A DNA stretch of 64,000 bases. Source: CAXBNB01 sp040151475 (lineage in GTDB: Bacteria; Bacteroidota; Bacteroidia; Cytophagales; Cyclobacteriaceae). Shown here piece by piece: positions 1 through 9,567 of this stretch. Under the pieces are notes generated by a model, which did not search any database, was not told where the DNA came from, and saw only the letters and a program-made list of their open reading frames with translations. The position numbers and the translations under genes were made by a program. The stretch's first letter is position 1; each line of letters starts with the position of its first letter. Where the stretch lies: NCBI RefSeq assembly GCF_040151475.1, contig NZ_JBDKWG010000132.1, positions 1 to 64,000 of the forward strand, given 5' to 3'.

Positions 1-1
1 C

Positions 2-166
2 CCATCAGTATTTTCAGATTTCATGTTGTCCGATGCACTTGGTTTTGGATTGGGACTTGGAATGAGAAACCTGCAACCAACCTACACCGGCAGAGTGATC
101 CTGAAACTAAACAACAACTTCGGAGGCCGCAACTACAGACAGAAAAGCGCATACAGATACAGATAA
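2..166 (+). CDS. C-terminal end of an unknown protein (truncated by window start)
   Basis: An open frame enters from the left edge and stops at 164-166, giving about 54 residues. The tail is rich in Gly, Asn, Arg and Tyr and contains GFGLGLGMRN, then ends in a basic YRYR. Short alternating stretches of this kind are seen at the ends of outer-membrane or surface proteins, but nothing here identifies a family. It is on the opposite strand to the next gene and converges with it. The function is unknown, and whether it belongs to this locus cannot be told. Confidence 0.5.
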   Translation, partial: PSVFSDFMLSDALGFGLGLGMRNLQPTYTGRVILKLNNNFGGRNYRQKSAYRYR

Positions 167-243
167 TTGGTAGTCATTTTGAAACATTACAACCAGCTTG
201 GGCATGGGCGGCTATTTAATAGTCGTCCATGTTTTTTTGATTT

Positions 244-1323
244 TTAGTCCAATACAAAAGTGAATTCATTGTAAGCTTCCTTGTTCCATGCCAGGTGTTT
301 GGTGCTGGGGGAAATAGCAAAAAAAGGAGAGAATGTTCGTACTTTTACTGTTTTTCCGTCAGGAAGAAATTCCAAAATCCTCAACCATCCATCACCACCG
401 TTTCCATGCCAGCCACCACCCATAGCCTGAGCATTGAAAGTCACCTGATTCACTTTTTTGCCTCCGGTATTTTTGTCTGTTCTAAATCCGACATGTTCTT
501 TAAAATTATCAGCTCCACCGATGTGACCAGAAAATACCATCTGTACATTTTTTGAAGGCTGTACCAATTTCTCCCAAATGGCTTTCCCGTAGTTACCGTC
601 TGTTATAGGGTAGTTTTCTTTTTCTATGTGTTGGTTTTTTGAGTTGAGGTAAGAGTGAGTAAGTACTGCGACAGTGTGGTCTTTGTACGTCTCTTTTTTT
701 ACTACATTCTGAGCCCAATAGATCACAGTGTCTCTCGGGGCAAACTCCAGATTCATGAATAGGAATTTACGGTTGTGAGGAGAAATAAATTCAAAAGCAG
801 CGTTTTGGAGTGTTGGTTTGCCTTCCTTGTTTTTTCCTGCTTCCTTTAAGATCTTGACGTTGGAGAGGTTTCTATGGGCAGGAAAGTATTCGTTATAGTT
901 CGAACTTCTGTTTTCTACGCTTTTATATCCAAAATCATGATTGCCTGCAGCCAAGATATATGGCACTTTGTTGTCCAGTCTTTCAAATGCCCTTGATACG
1001 GCAATCCACTGACTTCTGCTTGGCTCATTGCCATTCACATTGTCAGGCACTAAAAGTTCATTTTGTTCCACCAGATCACCCGTACACAGCACCATTTCAA
1101 TATTCAATCGATCAAGGTTGTCTTCAATCCATCCTGTCATCAATTCGAAAATTCCCTGGTTTCTGCCAAATTTCACGTACGATTGTGGGTCGGGTAGCAT
1201 GATCATAGTCCATGAATCGGGATTGGAAAGAGCAAGAGGGGTATATTTTTCCTGTGCTTTTGCCGGACTTAGAACTTGCAGGCTAAATACAATAGCGAGA
1301 CTTAGGTATTTTAAAAAATTCAT
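244..1323 (-). CDS. Secreted calcineurin-like metallophosphoesterase
   Basis: The 359-residue protein has a Sec signal peptide (about residues 1-23, ending AKA-QEK). A binuclear-metal phosphoesterase fold follows. The metal-binding motifs run in order: DPQ near residue 45, GDLVEQN, GNHDFG, a histidine in LTHS and GHIGG. It should hydrolyse phosphomono- or phosphodiesters outside the cytoplasm; the substrate cannot be read from the sequence. It is followed on the same strand by the upstream GH92 mannosidase gene with a 41-base gap, so the two are probably co-transcribed. That pairing suggests it acts on phosphorylated or phosphodiester-linked mannosyl glycans (inference). In eukaryotes the GPI ethanolamine-phosphate hydrolase PGAP5 belongs to this broad superfamily, but I cannot claim orthology. 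Confidence 0.8.
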   Translation of the reverse strand: MNFLKYLSLAIVFSLQVLSPAKAQEKYTPLALSNPDSWTMIMLPDPQSYVKFGRNQGIFELMTGWIEDNLDRLNIEMVLCTGDLVEQNELLVPDNVNGNEPSRSQWIAVSRAFERLDNKVPYILAAGNHDFGYKSVENRSSNYNEYFPAHRNLSNVKILKEAGKNKEGKPTLQNAAFEFISPHNRKFLFMNLEFAPRDTVIYWAQNVVKKETYKDHTVAVLTHSYLNSKNQHIEKENYPITDGNYGKAIWEKLVQPSKNVQMVFSGHIGGADNFKEHVGFRTDKNTGGKKVNQVTFNAQAMGGGWHGNGGDGWLRILEFLPDGKTVKVRTFSPFFAISPSTKHLAWNKEAYNEFTFVLD

Positions 1324-1364
1324 AATTCGTTGGTTAGAAAGTGTGAGATTTTTTTCCGTAATCC

Positions 1365-3611
1365 TTATGGCTTGTTTTTCAATTCAAAATTGAAGATACC
1401 GCCTTTTGTGATTTCCTGATGTGAAATAAAATATTTGTTCCACGGTTTTCCATTGCGTATCATTTTATCAATATATATATCTTTAGTATCAGACTTTTTT
1501 GTATTGATCACTAGCTTTTCTCCATTATAATAGTCAGAATCAAGGTGTATGGTCACTTTGTCGAATATGGGAGAAGTGATGGCAAAATCCATATTTCCCG
1601 GACAGACAGGGTAGATGCCAATCATGCTGAATACTGCCCATGTGGACAATGTACCACAGTCGTCATTGCCAGGGATGCCATCAGGGCTGTTTTTGTAATA
1701 GGTGTTGATTAGCTTTCTAACTTGCTGTTGGGTTCGCCATTCCTCCCCTTTTACATAGTTGAACAAATAAGGGTAGTTGATATCGGGTTCGTTGGCCATA
1801 TCGAAGTGCTTGTCGTCAAAAATCTTTTGAAGCGTATTGACAAATACTTTGTTGCCACCCATGAGCTTTTTTATGCCGTTGATATCGTGCGGTACGTAAA
1901 GCGTATATTGCCAGGCATTGCCCTCATGAAAGCCTGGTGATGGAGCAAAATTTTCTCCTTGTTTAGGATCAAAAGTTGGTAGAAAAGTACCATCAGCTAA
2001 TTTTGGACGGATCATATTGAATTCCTTATCAAAATACTCCTTGTATCTCAAAGACTGATTGAAGAAACGAGAGTAATCGTCTTTTTTACCTAAGGCATTA
2101 GCAAACTGAGCCAGATTCCAATCTGCTATATAATACTCCAGCGCATGGGATACGGAGTTGTCAAATTCTTTCATCAGAGGTACATACCCTTTGGACAAGT
2201 AGTCATCATTGTCCGGACGTAGTTTGTTGTCTTTTCCGGTTGCCGTAGCTGATTTAAACATCGCTTCATAGGCCATTTTATGGTCAAAATCCCTTAACCC
2301 CCTGAAGTAAGTATCTACAATTACGGGGATAGATGGGTCGCCTTCCATTACGTGAGTTTCTTTGCTGTTAAGTTCCCATTTAGGAAGCCAACCACTTTCT
2401 TTGTACATGTCTATGAGTGAGTTGACCATGTCTAACTGTTGTTTTGGATAAACCAGAGACATAAATGGGTGAACATTTCTATAGGTGTCCCAAAGAGAAA
2501 ATACAGTATATCTTTCTCTACTTTTTACTTGTCCTATGTCGTAAGATTCCATTTTTGGATATTGTCCATTTACATCGCTGATCACATTGGGGTGAAGGTT
2601 GATGTGGTAGAGTGAGGTGTAAAAAATGATTTTCTGTTCGTCAGTTCCACCTTCTACTTCTATTTTAGATAGTGCTTTTGTCCATGATTCTTTTGCTTGA
2701 CTAAGTATTTTATCAAAATCAAAACCTGGCATTTCAACTTTCAAATTCTCACGGGCATTGTCAATACTCACATAAGAAACTCCTATTTTCACCAGTACCT
2801 CTTCATTGTCTTTTGTGTCGAATGAAAGCCAGGCACCTACCTTATCTCCTGCTATTGGAGCTGAGTATCCTTCATAGTATTTGATTTTTCCGCTGGTAGC
2901 TGACCAACTGGCTTCTGCCTGCATTTCGGGCATTTGTTTCCAAACCCCACTTGATTTGAACGGTTTGCTAAATTTTGCTACAAAATAAACAGGACGCTCC
3001 GATCCATCATTGTAGCAAAAGCTCCCCGTCATTCGCCAGCCTTCCACCTCTGTTTCGTTCACTATGTCGATGCTGCCACCCACTTCGTTGGTTAGTGCAT
3101 CACCAAGATTAATGAGAATATTTGACTTTCCTTCTGGAAAAACAAACCGTGAAAGTCCTACACGTTGAGAGGCCGTTGCTTCAGTTTTTATCTTATATTT
3201 TGAAAGGAAATTAGAATAATAGCCTGGAGAGGCGGTTTCATTTTCATAAGCAGAGCCATATTTTGTAATGTCAGCCTCAACTTTACCAGTGGTAGGCATC
3301 AGTAAAATAGTGCCAAGTTCCGGACAACCAACACCACTCAGATTGACATGGGAAAATCCGGTGAAATAGCTGTTTTCATAAGCATATGGAGTGGACCACC
3401 ATCGGGCGTCTTTGTCAAAAATATTTTCTTTCGAACCAGTTACGTTGAAAGGTGCCACTGAAACCAGACCCTGAGGTACGACAGCACCCGGATTAGTCGC
3501 TCCAAAATTGGAACTTCCGATAAAAGGGTTAACATAATCTATCGGGGATTGTGCGAGGCTTTTAAAAATAAAGGCTACTGCTGTCAGACAGCATAGAAAA
3601 TATTTATTCAT
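1365..3611 (-). CDS. GH92 family exo-alpha-mannosidase, secreted
   Basis: The 748-residue protein has a signal peptide (about residues 1-20) followed by a full GH92 enzyme. Visible family marks are YVNPFIGSSNFG just after the signal, GFSHVNLSGVGC near residue 90, SLWDTYRNVHPF in the middle and NDDCGTLSTWAVFSMIGIYP toward the C-terminus, where the catalytic acids of the (alpha/alpha)6 barrel lie. GH92 enzymes are calcium-dependent inverting exo-alpha-mannosidases that trim alpha-1,2, -1,3, -1,4 or -1,6 mannose and in some cases mannose-phosphodiesters. The length is normal for the family. The gene precedes the metallophosphoesterase at 244-1323 on the same strand. The exact linkage specificity is not predictable here. 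Confidence 0.93.
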   Translation of the reverse strand: MNKYFLCCLTAVAFIFKSLAQSPIDYVNPFIGSSNFGATNPGAVVPQGLVSVAPFNVTGSKENIFDKDARWWSTPYAYENSYFTGFSHVNLSGVGCPELGTILLMPTTGKVEADITKYGSAYENETASPGYYSNFLSKYKIKTEATASQRVGLSRFVFPEGKSNILINLGDALTNEVGGSIDIVNETEVEGWRMTGSFCYNDGSERPVYFVAKFSKPFKSSGVWKQMPEMQAEASWSATSGKIKYYEGYSAPIAGDKVGAWLSFDTKDNEEVLVKIGVSYVSIDNARENLKVEMPGFDFDKILSQAKESWTKALSKIEVEGGTDEQKIIFYTSLYHINLHPNVISDVNGQYPKMESYDIGQVKSRERYTVFSLWDTYRNVHPFMSLVYPKQQLDMVNSLIDMYKESGWLPKWELNSKETHVMEGDPSIPVIVDTYFRGLRDFDHKMAYEAMFKSATATGKDNKLRPDNDDYLSKGYVPLMKEFDNSVSHALEYYIADWNLAQFANALGKKDDYSRFFNQSLRYKEYFDKEFNMIRPKLADGTFLPTFDPKQGENFAPSPGFHEGNAWQYTLYVPHDINGIKKLMGGNKVFVNTLQKIFDDKHFDMANEPDINYPYLFNYVKGEEWRTQQQVRKLINTYYKNSPDGIPGNDDCGTLSTWAVFSMIGIYPVCPGNMDFAITSPIFDKVTIHLDSDYYNGEKLVINTKKSDTKDIYIDKMIRNGKPWNKYFISHQEITKGGIFNFELKNKP

Positions 3612-3803
3612 CTTAGTGGATTAAATTCTGTAATGAAGCGAAGTTAATGGCTTTTGTTTTGCTCGTGAATTTTTGAGGGCTGAAATGTTTGCTTAATCTG
3701 TGGTTTCTGTCTGATGCATTTCTCTGGGAACATTCTTCTTATAGAATGGCAAACAAGCAAACTTGAGTCGATTTTATTATTTGCTTTTTGTTACATTAGT
3801 AAA

Positions 3804-5251
3804 ATGAATATTAACATAATAAAATCTTTCGTAATCCTATCCCTATTGTTTGTTTTGGGTTGCACCAGTCATCGCCCACCCAATATCGTCTTTATCTTGG
3901 TGGATGACCTAGGTTGGAACGACCTTGGATGTTATGGCAGTACGTTTTATGAAACACCCAATCTGGATAAAATGGCATCTCAGGGAATGATGTTCACAGA
4001 TGCTTACGCTTCTTGTCCCGTTTGCTCTCCTACACGTGCTTCTATCATGACAGGAAAATATCCTTCAAGGTTGAATATTACTGACTGGATTCCCGGGCAG
4101 AATCCAAAAAACACGAAACTAATTGGTCCACAAGATTTGGATGAACTTCCTTTGGAAGAATTGACTATTGCCGAGAGACTAAAGGAAAACGGGTACAAGA
4201 CTTTTTTTGCCGGTAAATGGCATTTGGGAGACGAGGGCTTCTTTCCTGAAGATCAGGGTTTTGATATCAATAAAGGGGGACACCACAAAGGATTTCCCCC
4301 CGGTGGGTATTATTCTCCATATAAAAACCCGAAATTAGAAGATGGGCCTGAAGGGGAGTATCTTCCAGATCGTCTGACCAATGAGTCAATTCAATTTATG
4401 AAAGAAAATAAGAAAAATCCGTTTTTGTTATACCTTTCTTATTACACAGTTCATACTCCTATTCAAGCCAGTAAAAGGCATTTGGAAGAGTTTAAGAAAA
4501 AAGCGAGTGAATTGTTGGATGAAGATGCTCCCAAAATGCTTGATGAACATGAAGGAAGCACGGTTTCTGAACAGTACAATCCAAGTTACGCCTCTATGGT
4601 ATATGCAATGGATGAAAATGTTGGCAGGTTGTTGGATCAAATAGAAAATCTTCTGATAATACAATTGTGATATTTACGAGTGATAATGGAGGGTTATCTA
4701 CTTTAGGTAAAAATAGAAAAGCACCGACATCTGTGAAGCCTTTGAGAGCAGGGAAGGGGTGGTGCTACGAAGGAGGTATCCGTGTGCCACTTATTGTCAA
4801 AGCTCCGGAAAGTATGGCGATTAATGGAACGAATAATGTGCCTGTAATCAGTAATGACTTTTATCCAACAATATTGGAGTTGGTAGGGATACCTTTGCTG
4901 CCTGATCAGATTTTGGATGGATTAAGTATTGTACCATTATTAGAAGGAGAAGAAGGGATAGAAAGGGAAGCGATATTCTGGCATTATCCTCATTATCATG
5001 GAAGCACATGGACTCCAGGGGCAGCTATTAGAGTAGGAGATTGGAAGCTGATCGAATTCTACCACTACGATAAGACAGAATTGTACAACCTGAAAGATGA
5101 TTTGGGTGAAACCAAAGACCTCTCAGAGAAATATCCGGATAAAGTAAAAGAATTAAAAAGCAGACTAAAACAAATGCAAGTCGAAACCAATGCTCAGTTT
5201 CCGATTTCTAATCCCGATTATGTTGATGAAACAGTTTCGGAATTATTTTAG
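3804..5251 (+). pseudogene. Lipoprotein sulfatase (type I, formylglycine) split by a single-base frameshift
   Basis: The first part reads from ATG 3804 with a lipoprotein signal (FVLGC, Cys20), metal-binding DD at residues 34-35 and the formylglycine motif C74-S-P-T-R. It stops at 4670 after a short out-of-frame tail. From about 4646 the other frame continues directly with the conserved FTSDNGG motif and a normal C-terminal sulfatase subdomain, ending at 5251. Adding one A to the AAAA run at 4645-4648 restores one frame of normal family length. So either the gene carries a recent inactivating frameshift or the sequence has a homopolymer error. An upstream ATG at 3714 is rejected because it would bury the lipoprotein signal. 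The 3' end overlaps the convergent kinase gene by 9 bases. The substrate, probably a sulfated sugar, is unknown. Confidence 0.85.
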
Positions 5252-6124
5252 TACTTCATTTCCTTCAACCAATTCCAATACTTCTTGTTCAGTATTGCTA
5301 AAAGGGCCAAAAGATTGAATTTTCAGAGTTGCCATAGCTGCTGCAAAACGGCCGGATTCGTCTATAGAAGCACCTTGCCCTCGCTTGTATAGGTAGCCTG
5401 CCATGTAGGTATCTCCGCATCCTGTAGCATCTATCACTTGGTTGGGTGTATAAGCAGGAATATCATAAAAAGTATTTTCAGCATAGATGATCGAACCATG
5501 ACTTCCCAAAGTTATAATTACCTCTTTTACTCCCAAATCAGCCAGTGCATAAGCCGCTTCCTTATAGTCTTTTTTACCTGATATAATAGCAGTCTCTTTC
5601 TCATTTGCTTTTAAGGTGTGAACAAATTGGAGTCCCTTTTTTTTGTCAACCCAATCAGAATATTTCACTTTTTGATTTTCTGTATAGCGCAGGAAACCTT
5701 GAATATCAAGAGATATTTTACCGTTTTCTGCTAGTTTTTCAATCAATTCGAGTGTAATATCGTCATTCAGCAAGGGTCCCAAATGGATGTAGTCTGCAGA
5801 GGTACCTGGTACATTATTAGTGGTAAACGGAGTAGCTTTTGCCAACACATTTTGTTCCCGATTGTCCTGATTTATTTCATATATATTTTCAAAAAAGACG
5901 GAATGCTCACTAGGCAGACACACGATTTTGATGCCTTCTTTTTCAAGGCCTTCTACTACACTTTTTTCTTTTTCGCCCACTGCGGTCAACAGCTTAAAGT
6001 CTCCGTTCAATTGGTTCAACGCCTTACTGAAATAAAAAGCCGTTCCTCCTGGCATATACCTTTCCGAACCAACTGTTACGACCCTATCTTTTGTAATATG
6101 GCCAATCGTACAAATTTTTGACAT
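5243..6124 (-). CDS. PfkB-family carbohydrate or cyclitol kinase
   Basis: This is a 293-residue cytoplasmic ribokinase-like protein. It has the N-terminal GG substrate-binding signature (PGGTAFYFSKAL, residues 25-36) and the C-terminal ATP-binding and catalytic motif DATGCGDTYMAGYL, with the likely catalytic base at Asp238. It is divergent from the LacI regulator, sharing a 156-base promoter region, and sits beside the inositol genes, so it may phosphorylate a cyclitol or a sugar released by the exported hydrolases. Plant and archaeal myo-inositol kinases are PfkB members, but I cannot show that this one is. iolC is a separate PfkB gene in the window, so this is not the 5-dehydro-2-deoxygluconokinase. 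Confidence 0.8.
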   Translation of the reverse strand: MSKICTIGHITKDRVVTVGSERYMPGGTAFYFSKALNQLNGDFKLLTAVGEKEKSVVEGLEKEGIKIVCLPSEHSVFFENIYEINQDNREQNVLAKATPFTTNNVPGTSADYIHLGPLLNDDITLELIEKLAENGKISLDIQGFLRYTENQKVKYSDWVDKKKGLQFVHTLKANEKETAIISGKKDYKEAAYALADLGVKEVIITLGSHGSIIYAENTFYDIPAYTPNQVIDATGCGDTYMAGYLYKRGQGASIDESGRFAAAMATLKIQSFGPFSNTEQEVLELVEGNEVLK

Positions 6125-6280
6125 TATCTCTCTTTATGTATTACAGCTCGCAAAGTTACGGAAACGAATCTTTTAATATTTAGTTAATCTTAAAATAATA
6201 AAAGAAACCAAAAGAGTTTTCAAAGTAAAATTTTTGATGAATGGTTTTTCTATATTTACCGCCTTCTTAAAGAAAGCCCT

Positions 6281-7303
6281 ATGTCAGGATCAGTGACCAT
6301 TATAGATTTAGCCAGAGAGTTAAAAATCTCTCCTTCCACTGTGTCAAGGGCTCTGAGGGACCATCCTGCCATCAAAGACCAGACTAAAGTAATGGTGCAG
6401 GAATTGGCAAAAAAGTTAGGCTATCAACCAAATGCCCTGGCATTAAGCTTACTCTACCGCAAGACCAATAACATAGGAATCATTGTACCGGAAATTACGA
6501 GCTACTTTTTTTCAAGTATTATATGTGGCATTCAGGATGTTTTAGATCCGGAAGGACAGCATGCAGTAATCAGCCAGTCTAACGAATCCTATGAGACCGA
6601 GAAAAGGGGGATTGATACGCTGCTATCGTCAAGAGTTGATGGTTTTTTGATCTCCAGTACTTTTGATACTACTGATTATTCTCATTTTGAAAAGCTTCGC
6701 CAAAACAATATACCACTCGTGGTATTTGACAGGGACTGTGAAGGACTTCAGGCAGACAAAGTTCTTGTCGATGATTACGATGGTGCTTGTCAGGCAGTAG
6801 AGCATCTTATCAGCATGGGATGCAAGAGAATTGCTCACATTGCCGGACCTAAAAATCTATCTATAGCCGAGCATCGCAAAAACGGATACATTGACACTTT
6901 GAAGAAACATAATATTGAGATTGATGAGGACCTCATTGTACAGAGTCAGTTTTTTCAAATGGAAGATGGAATAGAGCCAGCTAAACGATTGTTAAAATTG
7001 AAAGAAAAACCGGATGCAATTTTTGCTGTAAATGACGGGATAGCAATAGGTACATTATCTGTTTTGAGAGAAAGCAATATCAGAGTTCCAGAAGAAATAG
7101 CTGTAATAGGTTTTGACAATGATCCTTTCTCTTCTTTTTCATATCCATCTCTTTCTACTATTGACCAGCCTACTTATGAGATGGGAATGCTGGCGGCACG
7201 GATTTTACTCAAAGCCATAAGCAGCCCCGATGAGGAGAGAGAATTTCGTCATGAGGTTTTAAAGCCAGAATTGGTAGTTCGGGATTCATCCCGAAGAAAA
7301 TAA
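6281..7303 (+). CDS. LacI/GalR-family transcriptional regulator
   Basis: This 340-residue regulator has an N-terminal helix-turn-helix and hinge (TIIDLARELKISPSTVSRAL, residues 6-25, then HPAIKDQTK) and a periplasmic-binding-protein-like effector domain ending in the family-typical VIGFDNDPFSSFSYPSLSTI. It lies directly upstream of the inositol genes and divergent from the PfkB kinase. Two copies of a 14-bp palindrome typical of LacI operators lie between it and iolJ, and a third is found before the GH38 mannosidase. By position it is the best candidate for a regulator of inositol use. The effector is not known and could be an inositol derivative or a sugar. Confidence 0.92.
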   Translation: MSGSVTIIDLARELKISPSTVSRALRDHPAIKDQTKVMVQELAKKLGYQPNALALSLLYRKTNNIGIIVPEITSYFFSSIICGIQDVLDPEGQHAVISQSNESYETEKRGIDTLLSSRVDGFLISSTFDTTDYSHFEKLRQNNIPLVVFDRDCEGLQADKVLVDDYDGACQAVEHLISMGCKRIAHIAGPKNLSIAEHRKNGYIDTLKKHNIEIDEDLIVQSQFFQMEDGIEPAKRLLKLKEKPDAIFAVNDGIAIGTLSVLRESNIRVPEEIAVIGFDNDPFSSFSYPSLSTIDQPTYEMGMLAARILLKAISSPDEEREFRHEVLKPELVVRDSSRRK

Positions 7304-7442
7304 AGATAATTTTTATTGGATTCCTTTTTGCCTAAGTCTCTGGTGTTTTAAAGTTGAAATTCATCGTAGATCAAACAATACATCAACTTGCAATTCAGAT
7401 GAATTAACTTCTTTTCTACTGTATTTTTAATGCCTCTCAAAA

Positions 7443-7456
7443 TGCAAACCTTTGCA
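7443..7456. promoter_or_regulatory. LacI-type operator candidate, copy 1 (inositol promoter)
   Basis: The sequence TGCAAACCTTTGCA has inverted arms TGCAAA/TTTGCA around a CC centre. It lies 147 bases upstream of iolJ and 140 bases past the LacI-family gene. The same 14 bases recur 23 bases downstream, about two helical turns, which would place two repressor dimers on one DNA face. Confidence 0.75.
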
Positions 7457-7465
7457 GGAATGGAT

Positions 7466-7479
7466 TGCAAACCTTTGCA
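7466..7479. promoter_or_regulatory. LacI-type operator candidate, copy 2 (inositol promoter)
   Basis: This is an exact second copy of TGCAAACCTTTGCA, 124 bases before the iolJ start. Exact repetition of a palindrome in an otherwise AT-rich intergenic region is unlikely by chance. A related perfect palindrome lies at 50046-50059. Confidence 0.75.
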
Positions 7480-7603
7480 TTAAATTATCCTTCAAAGCAC
7501 GCTGTAAATCCACTTTTTACTTTCAAATTTATAATTCCAAAAGGTAAAAAATATAGAATTGTCTGGCGGAATGAGTCGATGAAAAAGACTATAAACTGAT
7601 ACA

Positions 7604-8542
7604 ATGAAAGTCACTACAGATCAACTATTTCAAACCTGTTACGGGAAGTATGCCATAGCGGCTGTCAATGTTTTTACTATGGAACAGGTACTGGGATTGT
7701 TTGCTGCAGCACAGGAAAGTAAATCTCCTTTTATTGTTCAGACTACCCCGGTAGCAAGAAATTATGCCAATGCAGAGATGCTGTTGGCTATGATTGATGC
7801 GGCATCAAAAATCTATCCCGATACTGTGTTTGCTGTGCACTTAGATCATGGTGTAGAAGACCATGCATTTGATGCTATTAGGTCTGGGCAATATACCTCT
7901 GTAATGATAGATGCTTCTCACGAAGATTTTGAAAGCAATATTTCCAGAACCATTAAAGTAGTAGAGAAGGCACATGAAGCCAACATTAGCGTAGAAGCAG
8001 AACTCGGCGTGTTGAGTGGAGTAGAAGACGATATTTCCATTGAAGATAAATACGCAAAATACACCAATCCCGATGATGTAGTAGAGTTTGTAGAGCGAAC
8101 CGGTTGTGACAGTCTGGCCATAGCAGTTGGAACCTCGCATGGGGCTTATAAATTTTCAGGAGGTCAGGGCTTGCAGTTTGATATTTTAAAAGAAATCAGG
8201 CAAAAACTAGAGGGTTTTCCTTTGGTGCTTCATGGAGGTTCTACAGTAAACCACAAAGAAATAGAAGCCATCAATTCTTACGGAGGCAAACTGAATAACT
8301 CGGCTCAGGGAGTTGACCCTGAGCAACTAAAGGAGTCCATTCAATATGGTATTTGCAAAGTAAATATTGCTACCGATACCAGATTGATCTGGACCAGAGT
8401 ACATAGAGAATTTTTCAATAACTACCCTGATAAGTTTGATCCCATAGTACCAGGTAAAGTCTATATAGATGAGCAAAAAGACTTCTTGATGGAGAAGTTT
8501 GAATTATTGGGTTCTGCACGAAAAAACAGTGACTTTTTATAG
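7604..8542 (+). CDS. iolJ: Class II fructose-bisphosphate-type aldolase, likely the inositol-pathway aldolase
   Basis: This is a 312-residue zinc-dependent class II aldolase. Zinc and substrate motifs are visible: HLDHG near residue 83, EAELGVLSG near residue 130, GTSHGAYKF near residue 182 and LHGGST near residue 210, plus NIATDTR. In the iol pathway this class of enzyme splits 2-deoxy-5-keto-D-gluconate 6-phosphate into dihydroxyacetone phosphate and malonate semialdehyde. It is the first gene after the operator pair and the only aldolase in the inositol cluster, which is the reason for the iolJ call. A housekeeping fructose-bisphosphate aldolase is the alternative. A terminator-like hairpin separates it from iolB. 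Confidence 0.8.
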   Translation: MKVTTDQLFQTCYGKYAIAAVNVFTMEQVLGLFAAAQESKSPFIVQTTPVARNYANAEMLLAMIDAASKIYPDTVFAVHLDHGVEDHAFDAIRSGQYTSVMIDASHEDFESNISRTIKVVEKAHEANISVEAELGVLSGVEDDISIEDKYAKYTNPDDVVEFVERTGCDSLAIAVGTSHGAYKFSGGQGLQFDILKEIRQKLEGFPLVLHGGSTVNHKEIEAINSYGGKLNNSAQGVDPEQLKESIQYGICKVNIATDTRLIWTRVHREFFNNYPDKFDPIVPGKVYIDEQKDFLMEKFELLGSARKNSDFL

Positions 8543-8596
8543 TCATATAACAATATATGTCAATTCATAATTGACTATTAAAATCTTTTGTTGACT

Positions 8597-8648
8597 AAAG
8601 ACTATTGACCGCTGGCTCTTTGGCCAGAAACCAGCGGTCAGGTCTTTT
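8597..8648 (+). terminator. Hairpin between iolJ and iolB (terminator or attenuator)
   Basis: The core stem is TGACCGCTGG (8606-8615) with CCAGCGGTCA (8631-8640), extended by AAAGAC and GTCTTTT outside it. The T-run makes it look like an intrinsic terminator. Because iolB follows only about 40 bases on with no clear new promoter, partial read-through that lowers expression of downstream genes is possible. Confidence 0.65.
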
Positions 8649-8688
8649 ATTCAAAAGAAAAGTTGCAATCGAATAAAAATTAAGATTT

Positions 8689-9558
8689 ATGAAAAGAGAT
8701 AAAAAATACCCATTGTTGGTAAAAGGAAACTCAGGCTTTGGAATATATCAGGAAGTATTGGCAAAAGATGCCGAATGGCAATATTTGAATTTCAATGCCC
8801 GACTGATGAAAAAGGGAGAAGTGTGGAAAGGATATACTGGAGACAATGAATACGGGATTATTCTTTTATCTGGAAATTATTCGGTAAAAACAGATAAAGG
8901 CAGTTGGAAAACAGTAAACGGTAGAGAAAGTGTATTTACTGGTATTGCCCATACTTTGTACTTGTCACGTCATACAGAGTTTGAACTTACAGCAGAAAGT
9001 GAGGTATTGGATATTGCCTGTGGATGGTCTGAAGCCGATCAGGATTTTCCTGCAAGGTTTAAAACTCCTGATGAAGTAGCCATTGAAATCCGCGGAGGTG
9101 ACAATGCCACCCGTCAGATCAATTCCCTGATAGAGCCGGGTTTTGGATGTCAAAGATTGGTTTCTGTTGAGGTATATACTCCCTCTGGAAACTGGAGTTC
9201 ATTTCCTGCTCATAAGCATGATGAGCGGATTTTGGATGAAAACGGCAAGGTGAGAGAAGCACGATTAGAAGAGACTTATTTTTATAAAACGGATAAACCA
9301 CAGGGCTATGCCATACAGCAAATCTATTCACAAGACAGGAGTTTGGATGAATTGGCAGTAGCACGCAATAATGACTTAGTGATGATTCCTAGTGGGTATC
9401 ATCCTGTAGCAGCAGGTCATGGATACAATATTTACTATCTGAATTTTTTAACTGGAAGTGATCAATCTCTGGCAGCTACTGATGACCCTGATCATAAATG
9501 GATTTATGATTCATGGATGGGGAAAGATCCAAGAATTCCTATGGTTACAGCAAATTAA
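8689..9558 (+). CDS. iolB: 5-deoxy-glucuronate isomerase
   Basis: The 289-residue protein matches the KduI/IolB cupin family in length and composition. It has a bicupin layout with metal ligands in the second half (FPAHKHDE near residue 170, a Glu in LEETYFYKTDKPQGYAIQ, and a late His in PVAAGHGYN). It converts 5-deoxy-glucuronate to 2-deoxy-5-keto-gluconate, the step after IolD. It lies 10 bases before iolC on the same strand. No signal peptide is present, so it is cytoplasmic. Confidence 0.93.
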   Translation: MKRDKKYPLLVKGNSGFGIYQEVLAKDAEWQYLNFNARLMKKGEVWKGYTGDNEYGIILLSGNYSVKTDKGSWKTVNGRESVFTGIAHTLYLSRHTEFELTAESEVLDIACGWSEADQDFPARFKTPDEVAIEIRGGDNATRQINSLIEPGFGCQRLVSVEVYTPSGNWSSFPAHKHDERILDENGKVREARLEETYFYKTDKPQGYAIQQIYSQDRSLDELAVARNNDLVMIPSGYHPVAAGHGYNIYYLNFLTGSDQSLAATDDPDHKWIYDSWMGKDPRIPMVTAN

Positions 9559-9567
9559 AACACGAAA

